A stretch of 64,000 nucleotides of DNA from a virus. The notes beneath the pieces are model-generated. The model worked only from the letters and a program-made list of their open reading frames with translations, ran no database searches and was not told the DNA's origin. The translations under genes and the position numbers were made by a program. The DNA lies in the IMG/VR virus record IMGVR_UViG_3300013116_000108, positions 62,001 through 126,000 of that record; one strand, 5' to 3'. Shown piece by piece: positions 1 to 7,659 of this stretch. Position 1 is the first letter of the stretch, and each line of letters opens with the position of its first letter.

Positions 1-549
1 GTTAGTTTCGTATACTTCATTGTGTGCTAAGGCATAGGCTACTAACTGTGTTTTATAATCATCTACCCATTCGTCTTTTTTAGGTTTATTTGTTTGTTTA
101 AAATCAATAATACTAGGTTCGCCGTTAAAAACACCTACAGCATCAGTTGTACCAGCATATAATTCTGGGAAATACATAGGAACTTCTGTTCCCCATATTT
201 CATCAACATCACACATACCTTCATCAATAATAACTTGTGCCATTTTATTTGCTTGTTGGCTAAATGGATTAGATCCAGGAGAATTTAATACACTTTCAAT
301 ACAATAATCTTCTAGGTATTTGTGCATCCTAGTACCGCGTCCTGCCGCCTCAGTAACAATTTCTTGTGCTTTTGCTTCACCTACACGTTTTTTCCAATTA
401 GCAAGTGCTTGACGCTTTTCCTCGCTTTTAGTTTTATCAAGTATAGTCGTAACACTAGGAACGGCTGTGCCGTTAGGAGTCGTGTAAAGGCGTTTGCCTT
501 CAACACTATTTCGTTTTAATTGAGTGTATTGGAACTTTTCTGTGATCAT
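1..549 (-). CDS. PD-(D/E)XK exonuclease, RecB/MGME1-like, truncated by window edge
   Basis: The reverse strand from an ATG at 549 reads without a stop to the window edge (183 codons seen). The protein has the pattern of small phage RecB/Cas4/MGME1-type nucleases: an early VPSVTTIL segment, then GRGTRMHKYLED, then YAGTTDAVG followed by IIDFKQTNK, which gives the catalytic Asp and the D-x-K pair of the PD-(D/E)XK core. The role is probably ssDNA or recombination-linked exonuclease activity in phage DNA metabolism. The start is set by a strong promoter whose -10 box ends 6 nt before the ATG, so the mRNA is probably leaderless. The C-terminus is off the window. Family call good; exact substrate unknown. 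Confidence 0.75.
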   Translation of the reverse strand, partial: MITEKFQYTQLKRNSVEGKRLYTTPNGTAVPSVTTILDKTKSEEKRQALANWKKRVGEAKAQEIVTEAAGRGTRMHKYLEDYCIESVLNSPGSNPFSQQANKMAQVIIDEGMCDVDEIWGTEVPMYFPELYAGTTDAVGVFNGEPSIIDFKQTNKPKKDEWVDDYKTQLVAYALAHNEVYETN

Positions 550-555
550 TTACAA

Positions 556-584
556 AGTATAACAGGTTTACAACCTGCTGTCAA
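556..584 (-). promoter_or_regulatory. sigma70-type promoter with internal palindrome, nuclease gene
   Basis: On the minus strand TTGACA (584-579) and TATACT (561-556) are separated by exactly 17 nt. The spacer contains the inverted repeat CAGGTT-gta-AACCTG (563-577), an operator-like arrangement. The -10 box ends 6 nt before the ATG at 549, so transcription should begin at the start codon. Confidence 0.75.
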
Positions 585-601
585 GTCTATTTGACTTTAA
601 T

Positions 602-1060
602 TTACCACTTACGACAACTCCAGTACCTTGCTTTTGTCTTAGGTCCTGGATTATCACAGTTATGCCTTGCTCTAAATGATTTTCTTGCTTTAGGATTATT
701 CTTTCTAATTTTCATAGCCTTGCCCTTAACACTAGAACCGCCATGACCAAAGTTTACTTTTTTAACATTTCCTGTTTTAGGATCTTTAACATAAACTTTA
801 AATTTCTTAACGTCACCTTGCATTGGCTTGTTAAGTTTTACTTTACGACCTTGATACTCTGCTTCAAACGTATCACTTTCATCAATACTATAACCTAAGT
901 ATCCGTAGTCTTCAAAAAATTCGTTATCACTATCGTATGAATATTCAGTTTCGCTAACTTTTACACAGTTATTAACACGTTTACCTTTGTTTTTTCCTGT
1001 GCCGGGTTTAGTTCCTTGTTTTTTGTAACCATCCCAACAATCTATTTCACTTATTCTCAT
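602..1060 (-). CDS. Basic Cys-containing internal head protein candidate
   Basis: A 152-aa protein of unknown function, of a type I recall from marine T4-like phages. It begins MRISEIDCW, where ISE fits the (L/I)xE motif of capsid-targeting peptides cut by the T4 gp21 protease. An N-terminal CWDGYKKQGTK...NCVKV segment is followed by an acidic stretch (about residues 40-70) and a basic C-terminal half with KSFRARHNCDNPGPKTKA and a final CRKW. The paired Cys and Lys/Arg richness suggest a small metal- or DNA-binding fold. It is first in a run of small genes transcribed leftwards toward the nuclease. Head localisation is inference. Confidence 0.6.
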   Translation of the reverse strand: MRISEIDCWDGYKKQGTKPGTGKNKGKRVNNCVKVSETEYSYDSDNEFFEDYGYLGYSIDESDTFEAEYQGRKVKLNKPMQGDVKKFKVYVKDPKTGNVKKVNFGHGGSSVKGKAMKIRKNNPKARKSFRARHNCDNPGPKTKARYWSCRKW

Positions 1061-1064
1061 AAAT

Positions 1065-1397
1065 TTACCTTCTTTTGTTTAATGCTCGTTTGGCCATATC
1101 ATCTACTTTTTTATCAGCATCTATTTCTGGCTCTTCAGCGTCGATTGAATCATTGTCTATTTCATCAGGGGATTTTAGTATAATACTATCCTGATTTATG
1201 TCAGCGATAAGGTTTTGTAAATTAGGATTTTCGTCGTATGCTTTTTTAATAGCAGGATAACTTAAAGGTATTCCCATTTTTTGACCCATAGCAATAAAGG
1301 CCTTCATAGGCATTTCTTTGTTGTCACCTTCTATTTTGTTGGCTAGGAAAGCCATTAATGAAGATAATTTAGTAGGAGCAAACTCAACGAGTCGCAT
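1065..1397 (-). CDS. Small acidic protein with capsid-targeting-like N-terminus
   Basis: A 110-aa protein I do not recognise. It starts MRLVEFAPTK, so LVE lies where T4 capsid-targeting peptides carry their cleavage motif. The middle is helical and hydrophobic (LSSLMAFLANKI), the second half is strongly acidic (DEIDNDSIDAEEPEIDAD), and it ends in basic ALNKRR. It overlaps the upstream 355-aa gene by one base and is only a few bases from the downstream 152-aa gene, so the three are probably co-transcribed. A scaffold-like or internal head protein would fit this composition, but nothing shows a function. Confidence 0.55.
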   Translation of the reverse strand: MRLVEFAPTKLSSLMAFLANKIEGDNKEMPMKAFIAMGQKMGIPLSYPAIKKAYDENPNLQNLIADINQDSIILKSPDEIDNDSIDAEEPEIDADKKVDDMAKRALNKRR

Positions 1398-2464
1398 TAG
1401 CGTTCCTCTCTGTCTAACCCCGGTTCACCTTCAGTTCCGCCTTCTGGAGCATCTAAGTCCATAGCAGGAATTTCAGCATCTAAATCTAAATCGCCTGCTG
1501 GTTCCATAGCATCAGCACCATCTTCAGGTTCAGCACCTAAGTCAATACCTGTTTCTTCACCAGTTAACATTCTAGCGGCACTATCCATTCCACTTCTTGC
1601 TGATTCAACAGCACTTAAACAAGTTTCAATTGTTCCTTTAGCGGCATTTGAGAATCCATCTGCTTTATCTTGGCCCATTTCATCTCTAATAGCATCTACT
1701 AATGGTGGAAGGTTTTCATTTTGTAATTCGCCTAGTTGCTCTTGCATTTTTTGAAGTTGGTCAACCATATCTTTAGCGGCTAATACTAATTCTGCTGATT
1801 CCATTTCGCCTTCTTTTAAAATGCCTTCTTTAATTTTTAACATTCTTTTACTTCTTTTATCTAACTGTTGCATTATTCTAACGTTAGATAAACTTGCTGA
1901 CATAACGTTTTCTAGTAAGTCTAGTAATGGAACTAGACCTTCCATAAAGTTTGCCGGAACGCTTTTACCTGCTTTTGCCATCTTAAGGGCATTTATGGCT
2001 TTAGCATAGTTTTGGCCGCCAACAAGCAATCTAAGAGCCTGTTTAGCAGTCGCGTTATCACCGAATGCTTCTGTTACAGATTCTTTTGCTTTGCCTTTGT
2101 ATTCGTATCTAGGATCGCCTGCTTTATAACGTTTCCATGCCGGAGTATTTGCTTTTCTATCAGCATCTGTTACTTGCATTTTACGTCCTGGAATGTCGTG
2201 TTCTTTAACTGTAGGCAATTTTTGCTCAGTAAGCCATTTCTCTAATGCTTCTACTGTTAATACAGCATTTAAGTATTTTTGAGATGTCTTAGCATCTTGC
2301 CCACTTAATTTAATTTGTGTGATATCATTTCTAGTTGATTCTAATACTTCCAATGCTACTGCTGGAGTTAACTTGGAAAAATCAATTTCATGATTAAATG
2401 TTTTTTTAAGTTGTTTGTTCACTGCTGAACTAGTAACTCTTTTTTCAATTTCCATTAAATTCAT
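1397..2464 (-). CDS. Helical virion or prohead-core-type protein
   Basis: A 355-aa, mainly helical protein. It begins MNLMEIEKRV (LME fits the targeting motif). Residues about 125-215 are alanine- and leucine-rich (KQALRLLVGGQ...), a coiled-coil-like segment QLQKMQEQLGELQNENLP follows, and the C-terminal 60 residues are very acidic with Gly/Pro/Asp/Glu repeats. This profile suits a core or scaffolding-associated protein packed in the prohead. A TATAAATAC element lies 28-36 nt upstream and AAAGGGC serves as a weak ribosome site. Unknown function; structural role inferred from composition, context and the N-terminus. Confidence 0.55.
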   Translation of the reverse strand: MNLMEIEKRVTSSAVNKQLKKTFNHEIDFSKLTPAVALEVLESTRNDITQIKLSGQDAKTSQKYLNAVLTVEALEKWLTEQKLPTVKEHDIPGRKMQVTDADRKANTPAWKRYKAGDPRYEYKGKAKESVTEAFGDNATAKQALRLLVGGQNYAKAINALKMAKAGKSVPANFMEGLVPLLDLLENVMSASLSNVRIMQQLDKRSKRMLKIKEGILKEGEMESAELVLAAKDMVDQLQKMQEQLGELQNENLPPLVDAIRDEMGQDKADGFSNAAKGTIETCLSAVESARSGMDSAARMLTGEETGIDLGAEPEDGADAMEPAGDLDLDAEIPAMDLDAPEGGTEGEPGLDREER

Positions 2465-2491
2465 AATTTTAGCCCTTTAATTTTATATAAT

Positions 2492-2500
2492 GTATTTATA
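2492..2500 (-). promoter_or_regulatory. T4-late-like promoter motif TATAAATAC
   Basis: The minus strand reads TATAAATAC about 28 nt upstream of the ATG at 2464. It matches the T4 late consensus TATAAATA. Similar TAAATAC elements precede many structural genes in this window and there is no -35 box, as expected for late promoters read with phage-encoded sigma and clamp factors. Confidence 0.55.
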
Positions 2501-2891
2501 CAATGTTCATTCGTTTTGATATTTCTTTTAATTCACGTAATGCTTTTTCCCACCCGGCCGCACTTAGATCTAGGCGTGTTTGATACAGTAAAATAGCATC
2601 ATTGTCGTGTCTTTTGTGTGCTTCTTTTAAATGATACTGGTGAAACATGGCATCATTCTTGTGTTTTCCTAAATTATCATCAATTCGTTTAATTTCTTCC
2701 GGATAACTATTGGTTTCGTATGCTACAGCATAGGATACAGCACCCAATCTAGAAGAAAATTCCATTTTTAAACCAGGTCTTTTATAACGCCACAGTCCGC
2801 CCTTAACTTGAACCACAATGGAATCGTTAATTCTAGTGAATTTCTCGTGTTTTGTTACAATAGGAAAATGTTTATTTTCTTTTTTTGCCAT
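2496..2891 (-). CDS. Conserved hypothetical phage protein, 131 aa
   Basis: I do not recognise this protein. It opens with a Lys-rich stretch (MAKKENKHFP), has a beta-type centre (SIVVQVKGGLWRYKRPGLKM) and ends in a charged helical region with a heptad-like pattern (about residues 70-128). It overlaps the upstream 70-aa gene by 20 nt, so the two are probably translated from one message. It lacks the targeting-peptide pattern of its neighbours. It lies among head genes but no role can be assigned. Confidence 0.5.
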   Translation of the reverse strand: MAKKENKHFPIVTKHEKFTRINDSIVVQVKGGLWRYKRPGLKMEFSSRLGAVSYAVAYETNSYPEEIKRIDDNLGKHKNDAMFHQYHLKEAHKRHDNDAILLYQTRLDLSAAGWEKALRELKEISKRMNIV

Positions 2892-3084
2892 ATATCACAT
2901 CTTCGTTGATTTTCTTACGCCATACTACGCTTTTACTTACCAAAAGGTTAATTGCGGCGAAGTGTTCTTGTTTCATCGACGATCGTGATATTTTATGTTC
3001 GGGTGATTCAGAAATAATACGGAGTACTTCTATCTCTGGTTTTGATAGCCACACTTTAACCATCGGTGAGAGTTTATACCACAT
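2872..3084 (-). CDS. Small basic hypothetical protein, 70 aa
   Basis: A short open frame between the P-loop kinase gene and the 131-aa gene. The sequence KPEIEVLRIISESPEHKI followed by a second helix (AAINLLVSKSVVWRKK) resembles a compact helix-turn-helix or winged-helix fold, as in small transcription regulators, but it is too short to be sure. An alternative start is the internal Met at residue 8 (3063). Neither start has a clear ribosome site. The overlap with the next gene supports that it is real. Confidence 0.4.
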   Translation of the reverse strand: MWYKLSPMVKVWLSKPEIEVLRIISESPEHKISRSSMKQEHFAAINLLVSKSVVWRKKINEDVIYGKKRK

Positions 3085-3088
3085 AAAA

Positions 3089-4243
3089 TTATTTTTTATT
3101 CTGTTTTAGCCAGTTTTGGGCTATTTTATTACGAGGCTCTGCTGTTAAAAACTTTCTTAAACTGCTTTCAACTTTTGTAAATGCTTCTGCTCTATTAGGA
3201 TCTTCCAAGCCGCCTGAATTGTCTATAACAATAAACCTATCTGCTCCAAATAGTTGTTGGAACTTCATTATATTTTCTTGTACTGCTCGCCACATTTGTT
3301 CTACTTTTAATATTGGCAATTTTCTAGGACGTTGTAAATTTCTTTCTTGTGCTACTGCTAATTTTGTATTAACAAATAACATCATTGTGCCATAACCTAA
3401 ATCAATCATTTCTTGTCTTATTTTTGCTGTCTTTTCAACATCACGACCAGTGCCGTCAATTACTACACCTAGTTTGCCGTCTAACCACCAGCCTTTTTGC
3501 TTCGCCATTAATTCTTTGCCTTGATCCCTAGTTGCTTGTCCGTCTGGGCTATAAATTTGTTCAGGGTCACCTACGTCCATGCCCTTTTTTGCCATTAAGT
3601 GTTCAAACATTTTATCTGAATCTATTACTTTTAATCCAAATTGTTTTAATACTTCTCGTGCTACATGAGATTTACCAGAACCAGGCCCGCCTGCCATAAA
3701 CACGGCTTTAAAAATATGTTTGTCTTGGGGGCCTTCTTCTATATTTAAACCAGTATCAACTAGTCTTTTTTTTTGAACAGTTTCAATCTGCTTATTGTAT
3801 TTGGCTCTAATTAAACTTGGCTTTAATCCAAGTTCTCTCGTCCTTATATCATCAACAGCGTTTTGGATTCTATATGCTATCTCTTTTGCTTTAGCATTGT
3901 CTGTTCCTTCAGCACTTTTAAATAACATTTCTACATACTCATCTATAGTAGCCAAGTATCCTGCTATATTGCCTTCGTTGTCTACTGAAACTTCTGATTC
4001 TATAGAAACTGTTTGTCCAGGTTTTGCTCCGCCTGGCTTTTTAAGTTTATTTTTATTATCGTGATTTAATTTAATAGATGTTTTACCACCACTTGAACTA
4101 ACATCAATGTTTGGATCTTTATCTAAATCCAAATTCATAGTTTGTCCTGGGCCTGTTTGTACAGATATCTTTTTACCATCCGGAGAAATTTTAGTAACTT
4201 TTCCTTGTTGTGGGTTTGCTTCTATTAATTTATACCAGCTCAT
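3089..4243 (-). CDS. P-loop kinase (zeta-toxin/AAA_33-like) with capsid-targeting-like N-terminus
   Basis: A 384-aa protein with two parts. Residues 1-60 begin MSWYKLIEANPQ and form a small beta-rich segment; LIE followed by Ala matches a capsid-targeting cleavage site. From about residue 178 comes a P-loop kinase: GGPGSGKS at 185-192, a VIDSDKMFE motif as in zeta toxins and polynucleotide kinases, VVIDGTGRD as Walker-B-like region, and a basic lid (QERNLQRPRK). Zeta-type kinases phosphorylate nucleotide sugars or nucleic-acid ends. It may be packed in the head and delivered with the DNA, as T4 does with Alt. No antitoxin is visible nearby. Fold secure, substrate unknown. Confidence 0.7.
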   Translation of the reverse strand: MSWYKLIEANPQQGKVTKISPDGKKISVQTGPGQTMNLDLDKDPNIDVSSSGGKTSIKLNHDNKNKLKKPGGAKPGQTVSIESEVSVDNEGNIAGYLATIDEYVEMLFKSAEGTDNAKAKEIAYRIQNAVDDIRTRELGLKPSLIRAKYNKQIETVQKKRLVDTGLNIEEGPQDKHIFKAVFMAGGPGSGKSHVAREVLKQFGLKVIDSDKMFEHLMAKKGMDVGDPEQIYSPDGQATRDQGKELMAKQKGWWLDGKLGVVIDGTGRDVEKTAKIRQEMIDLGYGTMMLFVNTKLAVAQERNLQRPRKLPILKVEQMWRAVQENIMKFQQLFGADRFIVIDNSGGLEDPNRAEAFTKVESSLRKFLTAEPRNKIAQNWLKQNKK

Positions 4244-4521
4244 TATCTCATTGCCTTATTCATTGATTGTACCCTGCGACTTGCTGGGTTAATACGTTTT
4301 GTTCTTCTAGATTTTAAAGCATTTCTTCTTTTATACTTTGCTTTAGTTATCATTAATTTAATACGTTTTTTAACGTTAGGTGCTTTATAACAAGCACCAG
4401 GTGTAGAGACAATTTTGCCTTTAAGCCTGCCTGTAGAACAGCGGTACTTACGGACAACTTTCTTGCCTGATCTGGCCCATGCCATTGTTGTTTCTAGTTG
4501 TGTAATTTCTTCGACTAGCAT
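4243..4521 (-). CDS. Very basic small protein, probable head-internal DNA-binding
   Basis: A 92-aa protein starting MLVEEITQLETTMAWARSG. LVE/VEE again gives the targeting pattern, and the rest is strongly basic (KKVVRKYRCSTGRLKG, KRRNALKSRRTKR) with two Cys, so binding of packaged DNA is likely. An internal Met at residue 13 is an alternative start that would lose the peptide. I prefer 4521 because a TAAATAC box ends 4 nt before this ATG, the same spacing as at gp17 and at 33561. There is no ribosome site, so the message is probably leaderless. Confidence 0.6.
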   Translation of the reverse strand: MLVEEITQLETTMAWARSGKKVVRKYRCSTGRLKGKIVSTPGACYKAPNVKKRIKLMITKAKYKRRNALKSRRTKRINPASRRVQSMNKAMR

Positions 4522-4525
4522 ACTT

Positions 4526-4532
4526 GTATTTA
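4526..4532 (-). promoter_or_regulatory. TAAATAC promoter box directly before a start codon
   Basis: The minus strand reads TAAATAC-AAGT-ATG, with the ATG at 4521. The box and spacing match those before gp17 (50132) and 33561 and parallel TATAATAC-AAGT-ATG before gp1 (59611). It predicts a leaderless transcript. Confidence 0.5.
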
Positions 4533-4542
4533 GTACGCGATA

Positions 4543-4806
4543 TTAATTAAGGATAATTAGTTGATAGGTCAAAAATGCCACTGCAGACACTAATGCTCCT
4601 ATTATACCAACTCCTATAGTCGTTACTTGTTTAGCACGACTTGTCTTATCTTTATACATAGCGTCACGTAACTCTACTAAAACTTCGTCCATTTTAGTCA
4701 TACGCTCGTCAATCGAGTCCAATTTCTCTTCCATTCTCTTATACCTTTCTGCACATAAATCAACGTGTGCCTCGAGGCTTTCTTTTTCAACGTCTAAAAC
4801 TGCCAT
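4543..4806 (-). CDS. Coiled-coil protein with C-terminal membrane anchor
   Basis: An 87-aa protein. Residues about 8-60 form a charged coiled coil (EEKLDSIDERMTKMDEVL), and residues about 63-85 form one hydrophobic membrane span (GVGIIGALVSAVAFLTYQL). This layout is like XhlA-type holin accessory proteins and other small phage membrane proteins, so a role in lysis or envelope interaction is possible. No lysozyme or endolysin is seen next to it. The gene follows a 134-nt gap that contains short direct repeats. Confidence 0.5.
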   Translation of the reverse strand: MAVLDVEKESLEAHVDLCAERYKRMEEKLDSIDERMTKMDEVLVELRDAMYKDKTSRAKQVTTIGVGIIGALVSAVAFLTYQLIILN

Positions 4807-4940
4807 TGTGTCTTCTCACCTATGTATATCGTTAATTAGTGAGTTGCTACTATTACAATGCTATTGTGTTATGCCTATAAAGTTTGCCTATTGTGTTGCC
4901 TACTAGTGTCAACTTGCTCTTCTAACCACAAGTATTTATG
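4807..4940 (-). promoter_or_regulatory. Intergenic regulatory gap with short direct repeats
   Basis: This 134-nt gap has no open frame. The ten bases CTATTGTGTT occur twice (4861-4870 and 4888-4897) and GCCTA three times in between. The minus strand has GCATAAATACT at its upstream end (late-like box) and a TTGACA near 4917-4912 without a good -10 partner. Confidence 0.35.
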
Positions 4941-5462
4941 CTAAACGTCTAAAGCATAACAGAGTGTATTTACTTTAACGCCTGTTGTAGCAAGGGTACT
5001 TGAAGTTAAATTTACTGTTTCTTGTAACCCTGTTAATACAGGTATAATATCTAACTGGTCTGTTAGTAATTTAACAGGATCATTGTCGCTACTAAAGATA
5101 TCAGGGGTTTCAAAGCCAAACTCCATAGTCCATACTTTGTGTTTTCCTTTGTAACCAAACCCTAACGAGCCTATACTAACAGTTTCACTAGTAGGCTCTT
5201 TTAACATAATAGGCTGAGCTCTAATAGAAATGCATTGTACAAGGGTTTCCCAGTTACGTTGCTCGTTCCTACTAATGTTCCATGTTTCTTGATTATTAAT
5301 AATATTTTTTAAATCGTCAACAAACGGCAAAGGTACATCTGCTCTAAATTCTGATATCATACCAGTAGCAGAAATATCTACTAATGTTTTAATTTGATAA
5401 TGGCTTCTTAGTGTTCCAAAATCATATCCTGTAGGTGAGCCGTGTGCTGTTCCTGATGTCAT
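4941..5462 (-). CDS. Hypothetical protein translationally coupled to a radical SAM gene
   Basis: A 173-aa protein I do not recognise. It is beta-rich with polar, Gly/Ser/Thr-rich segments (FGFGY-type: IGSLGFGYKGKHKVW), no signal peptide and no membrane span; the composition suits a virion structural protein. Its ATG overlaps the stop codon of the radical SAM gene (ATGA), so the two are translated together. That makes it a candidate partner or substrate of the enzyme, but there is no direct evidence. Two Cys (about residues 95 and 168) are present. Confidence 0.5.
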   Translation of the reverse strand: MTSGTAHGSPTGYDFGTLRSHYQIKTLVDISATGMISEFRADVPLPFVDDLKNIINNQETWNISRNEQRNWETLVQCISIRAQPIMLKEPTSETVSIGSLGFGYKGKHKVWTMEFGFETPDIFSSDNDPVKLLTDQLDIIPVLTGLQETVNLTSSTLATTGVKVNTLCYALDV

Positions 5463-6547
5463 AATGTATACCTCTGTGAATTAAATGTTCCTTCGGCACT
5501 ACTAAACTCATAATCACTTCCGCATGTTCTTCCGCATGTAAATAACTTTGGATTACTGTCTGCCATTGTATTCTCCCAACTATCATTTAAATCTTTATTA
5601 TAAAAACTATGTTCTAATACTTGTTCTAAAGTGTACTTTTTTAATGAATTAAAATCTTTTCCGTATCTTTCTTGTATTTGTTTTATTTGCTTTTTTTGAA
5701 TATTATCCTCATCATCAAAATATGTAGGAGCACCTACCCAACAACAGGGCCATAAATTCATTTCAAAATCAATGTAAACAGTAGTATCTTTTTTATATTT
5801 ACATGTTATAGGAGTTTGATCGACGTAATTATTAAATGTTCCAAACTTATCTATAATTTGATCATACTTTGTTTTATTTTTATTTTCTTTACTGGAAATA
5901 ATGTTTTTATGTTTTGTTTCTATTTCCATTACTTTGTTAAAGTCACTTACTTTTACAAACCTACTAGTGTTTTTATAGTTAATACTTTTAAACCCCATTT
6001 CTTTTGCTAGTTCTTTTGCTTTTGCTACTTGGTGTATATTATGATCAAATATTAAATAATCCCAATTAGCGTTTCCACCTGCTTCAATAAATGCTGTAAT
6101 ATTTTCTTTTAATTTTTTCCAGTTACTATTAATACGATATAGATGGTTAGTATCTTCTAATCCATCTATACTAAAATCTACTCTATCAGTATCTCTATCT
6201 AAAATGTGTGCTATTCTAGTCCACCAAGCAGGAGATTGGGCACTACCATTTGTAACTACTGTAAGTCCTTGTACACCAGAATGTCTTATAAACTCTAAAC
6301 ATTCTAGAAAATTATTACTAGCAATACTATCACCGTAGTTGCCACACCAAAATATTCTTTTTATTTGTTTAGCAAAATCAGGTGTTAATATTCTTTTATA
6401 ATCATCAATAGTTAATTCACCCATTGGTAATATTGGGTTTTTATTACCGTTATTATCTACCCTAGCACATTGAGGACAAAGTAAATTACATTTACTAGTG
6501 TGTTCAATGTGCAATGTTGTGATTTCGCTAAGATTTAGATAATTCAT
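5459..6547 (-). CDS. Radical SAM enzyme with SPASM-like C-terminus
   Basis: A 362-aa protein. CNLLCPQC (Cys 20, 24, 27) is the CX3CX2C motif that binds the [4Fe-4S] cluster of radical SAM enzymes. [13 protein letters not shown] and the following GGNANWDYLIFDHN are shared with the second radical SAM protein of this window. The C-terminus has more Cys (CKYKKD, WPCCWVG, FTCGRTCGSD), the pattern of SPASM/twitch auxiliary-cluster domains found in peptide and protein modifying enzymes. Substrate unknown; the coupled downstream 173-aa protein is one candidate. A moderate promoter lies just upstream. Confidence 0.85.
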   Translation of the reverse strand: MNYLNLSEITTLHIEHTSKCNLLCPQCARVDNNGNKNPILPMGELTIDDYKRILTPDFAKQIKRIFWCGNYGDSIASNNFLECLEFIRHSGVQGLTVVTNGSAQSPAWWTRIAHILDRDTDRVDFSIDGLEDTNHLYRINSNWKKLKENITAFIEAGGNANWDYLIFDHNIHQVAKAKELAKEMGFKSINYKNTSRFVKVSDFNKVMEIETKHKNIISSKENKNKTKYDQIIDKFGTFNNYVDQTPITCKYKKDTTVYIDFEMNLWPCCWVGAPTYFDDEDNIQKKQIKQIQERYGKDFNSLKKYTLEQVLEHSFYNKDLNDSWENTMADSNPKLFTCGRTCGSDYEFSSAEGTFNSQRYTL

Positions 6548-6555
6548 TATATATG

Positions 6556-6584
6556 TACTTATCTAGTGTTGAACATGGGGTCAA
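6556..6584 (-). promoter_or_regulatory. Possible sigma70 promoter for radical SAM gene
   Basis: TTGACC (6584-6579) and TAAGTA (6561-6556) are spaced 17 nt apart on the minus strand, immediately after the terminator of the 97-aa gene. The -10 box deviates from consensus, so this is a weaker call than the other sigma70 promoters listed here. Confidence 0.4.
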
Positions 6585-6613
6585 AAAAATAGGCACTATA
6601 AAAGTGCCTATTT
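6583..6613 (-). terminator. Rho-independent terminator after 97-aa structural gene
   Basis: A perfect 11-bp stem (6587-6597 with 6603-6613; core AATAGGCACT) with a 5-nt loop is followed on the minus strand by a run of seven T. It sits about 30 nt after the stop of the 97-aa gene and insulates the radical SAM operon. Confidence 0.85.
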
Positions 6614-6641
6614 AAACTTCGGGAGGAAGTTTTAAGTTTTA

Positions 6642-6935
6642 TTAGTTAAAGTATGCAACTACTGCCGCCGTAACACCTGTTACGCCACCAAAGTTAGAAC
6701 CTGCCGCTGGAGCAACACCTTCTGATAGTACATGTACTACGTCTGAAGCGCCTGCGTTAAATCCACCTGTAGTGTCATCACCAATACCAACGATAGTCGC
6801 TGTTAATTGGATGTAAGCGATACATGAATCAAGCTCTGCTTGAGTTAAGTTTGATTTAGATAGGCTTGTAAGTGCTACCTCTTTACCAGCGAAGAATACA
6901 TCACCTGCGCCGTGAACTTTTGTTAAATCTGCCAT
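6642..6935 (-). CDS. Small abundant-type structural protein, 97 aa
   Basis: A 97-aa, Ala/Gly/Val/Thr-rich protein with few charged residues (GVTGVTAAVVAYFN at the end) and no membrane span. A strong ribosome site (AAGGAG), its own late-like promoter box upstream (TAAATAT near 6989-6995) and its own terminator mark it as a highly expressed single gene. It is probably a minor capsid, decoration or fibre-associated protein. I do not recognise a named family. Confidence 0.6.
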   Translation of the reverse strand: MADLTKVHGAGDVFFAGKEVALTSLSKSNLTQAELDSCIAYIQLTATIVGIGDDTTGGFNAGASDVVHVLSEGVAPAAGSNFGGVTGVTAAVVAYFN

Positions 6936-7005
6936 TTTAAGACTCCTTTTATTTTTGTGAACCCGTCAATAACTTTGCGGGCATACATATATTTAGCCAA
7001 AACGG

Positions 7006-7659
7006 CTAATTTCGGATGCCTTTGATTTGATTTTTAATACGTGGATCACGTATTGCTTTATACAATGCCGCACCAGCAACAGCACCCCATACAAGTTTGT
7101 TTTTATGTAGTGGGCTTTTTGCTTGATCTATGCCTAAGTCTTTCTTTCGCATTGTTTTATGATAGCCTGGCATAAAATCACTGCCTTTAGCAGTATGATT
7201 TAAAGCAAAACCTAGTCTAGTAGCCGCTACTTTACGCTCTGATGGTAACATTCTAGGCCAGTCAGCAATAACACGCCTCATTTGATTTGTTGCTCCGCTT
7301 CTAACACCTAGTCCACGTTGTAACATAATTAAATTACGCCTGTCTGCTTGTGTATCTAATCTACCATTAGCAATACCTTGTAAATAACCTCTTACTTGAT
7401 TTTGAGGTGTTTTATCTACACTTGCTATTAAGTTATGTAAGTCTGTAGCACCAGGGCGTACACTATTAAATGGTAAACTTAACGTTTTTCTAGCATAGGC
7501 TTGAGCCGCCTTTGGATTCTCATATTTCATTACTTGTAAACCTAGTAAGTGAGAATATAAAGTATCTGCTAATTGTCCTTGACTAGTTGCCGCTATCCTT
7601 GTTGGATTTTTAAACATTCTTGCTTCTGCTAATTCTTCTTTTATAAATTCAAAAGCCAT
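7006..7659 (-). CDS. Internal head protein candidate with strong targeting peptide
   Basis: A 217-aa protein when started at the ATG at 7659, which overlaps the upstream stop as TAATG; a longer frame from 7671 adds MEQV. It begins MAFEFIKEELAEARMF, very close to the T4 capsid-targeting peptide MKTYQEFIAEA, with LAE before Ala as the predicted cleavage site. The rest is basic and helical, with Arg-rich segments and a short hydrophobic stretch (WGAVAGAALYKAI) near the C-terminus. Function unknown. The position inside a row of similarly tagged genes supports a packaged protein. Confidence 0.6.
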   Translation of the reverse strand: MAFEFIKEELAEARMFKNPTRIAATSQGQLADTLYSHLLGLQVMKYENPKAAQAYARKTLSLPFNSVRPGATDLHNLIASVDKTPQNQVRGYLQGIANGRLDTQADRRNLIMLQRGLGVRSGATNQMRRVIADWPRMLPSERKVAATRLGFALNHTAKGSDFMPGYHKTMRKKDLGIDQAKSPLHKNKLVWGAVAGAALYKAIRDPRIKNQIKGIRN

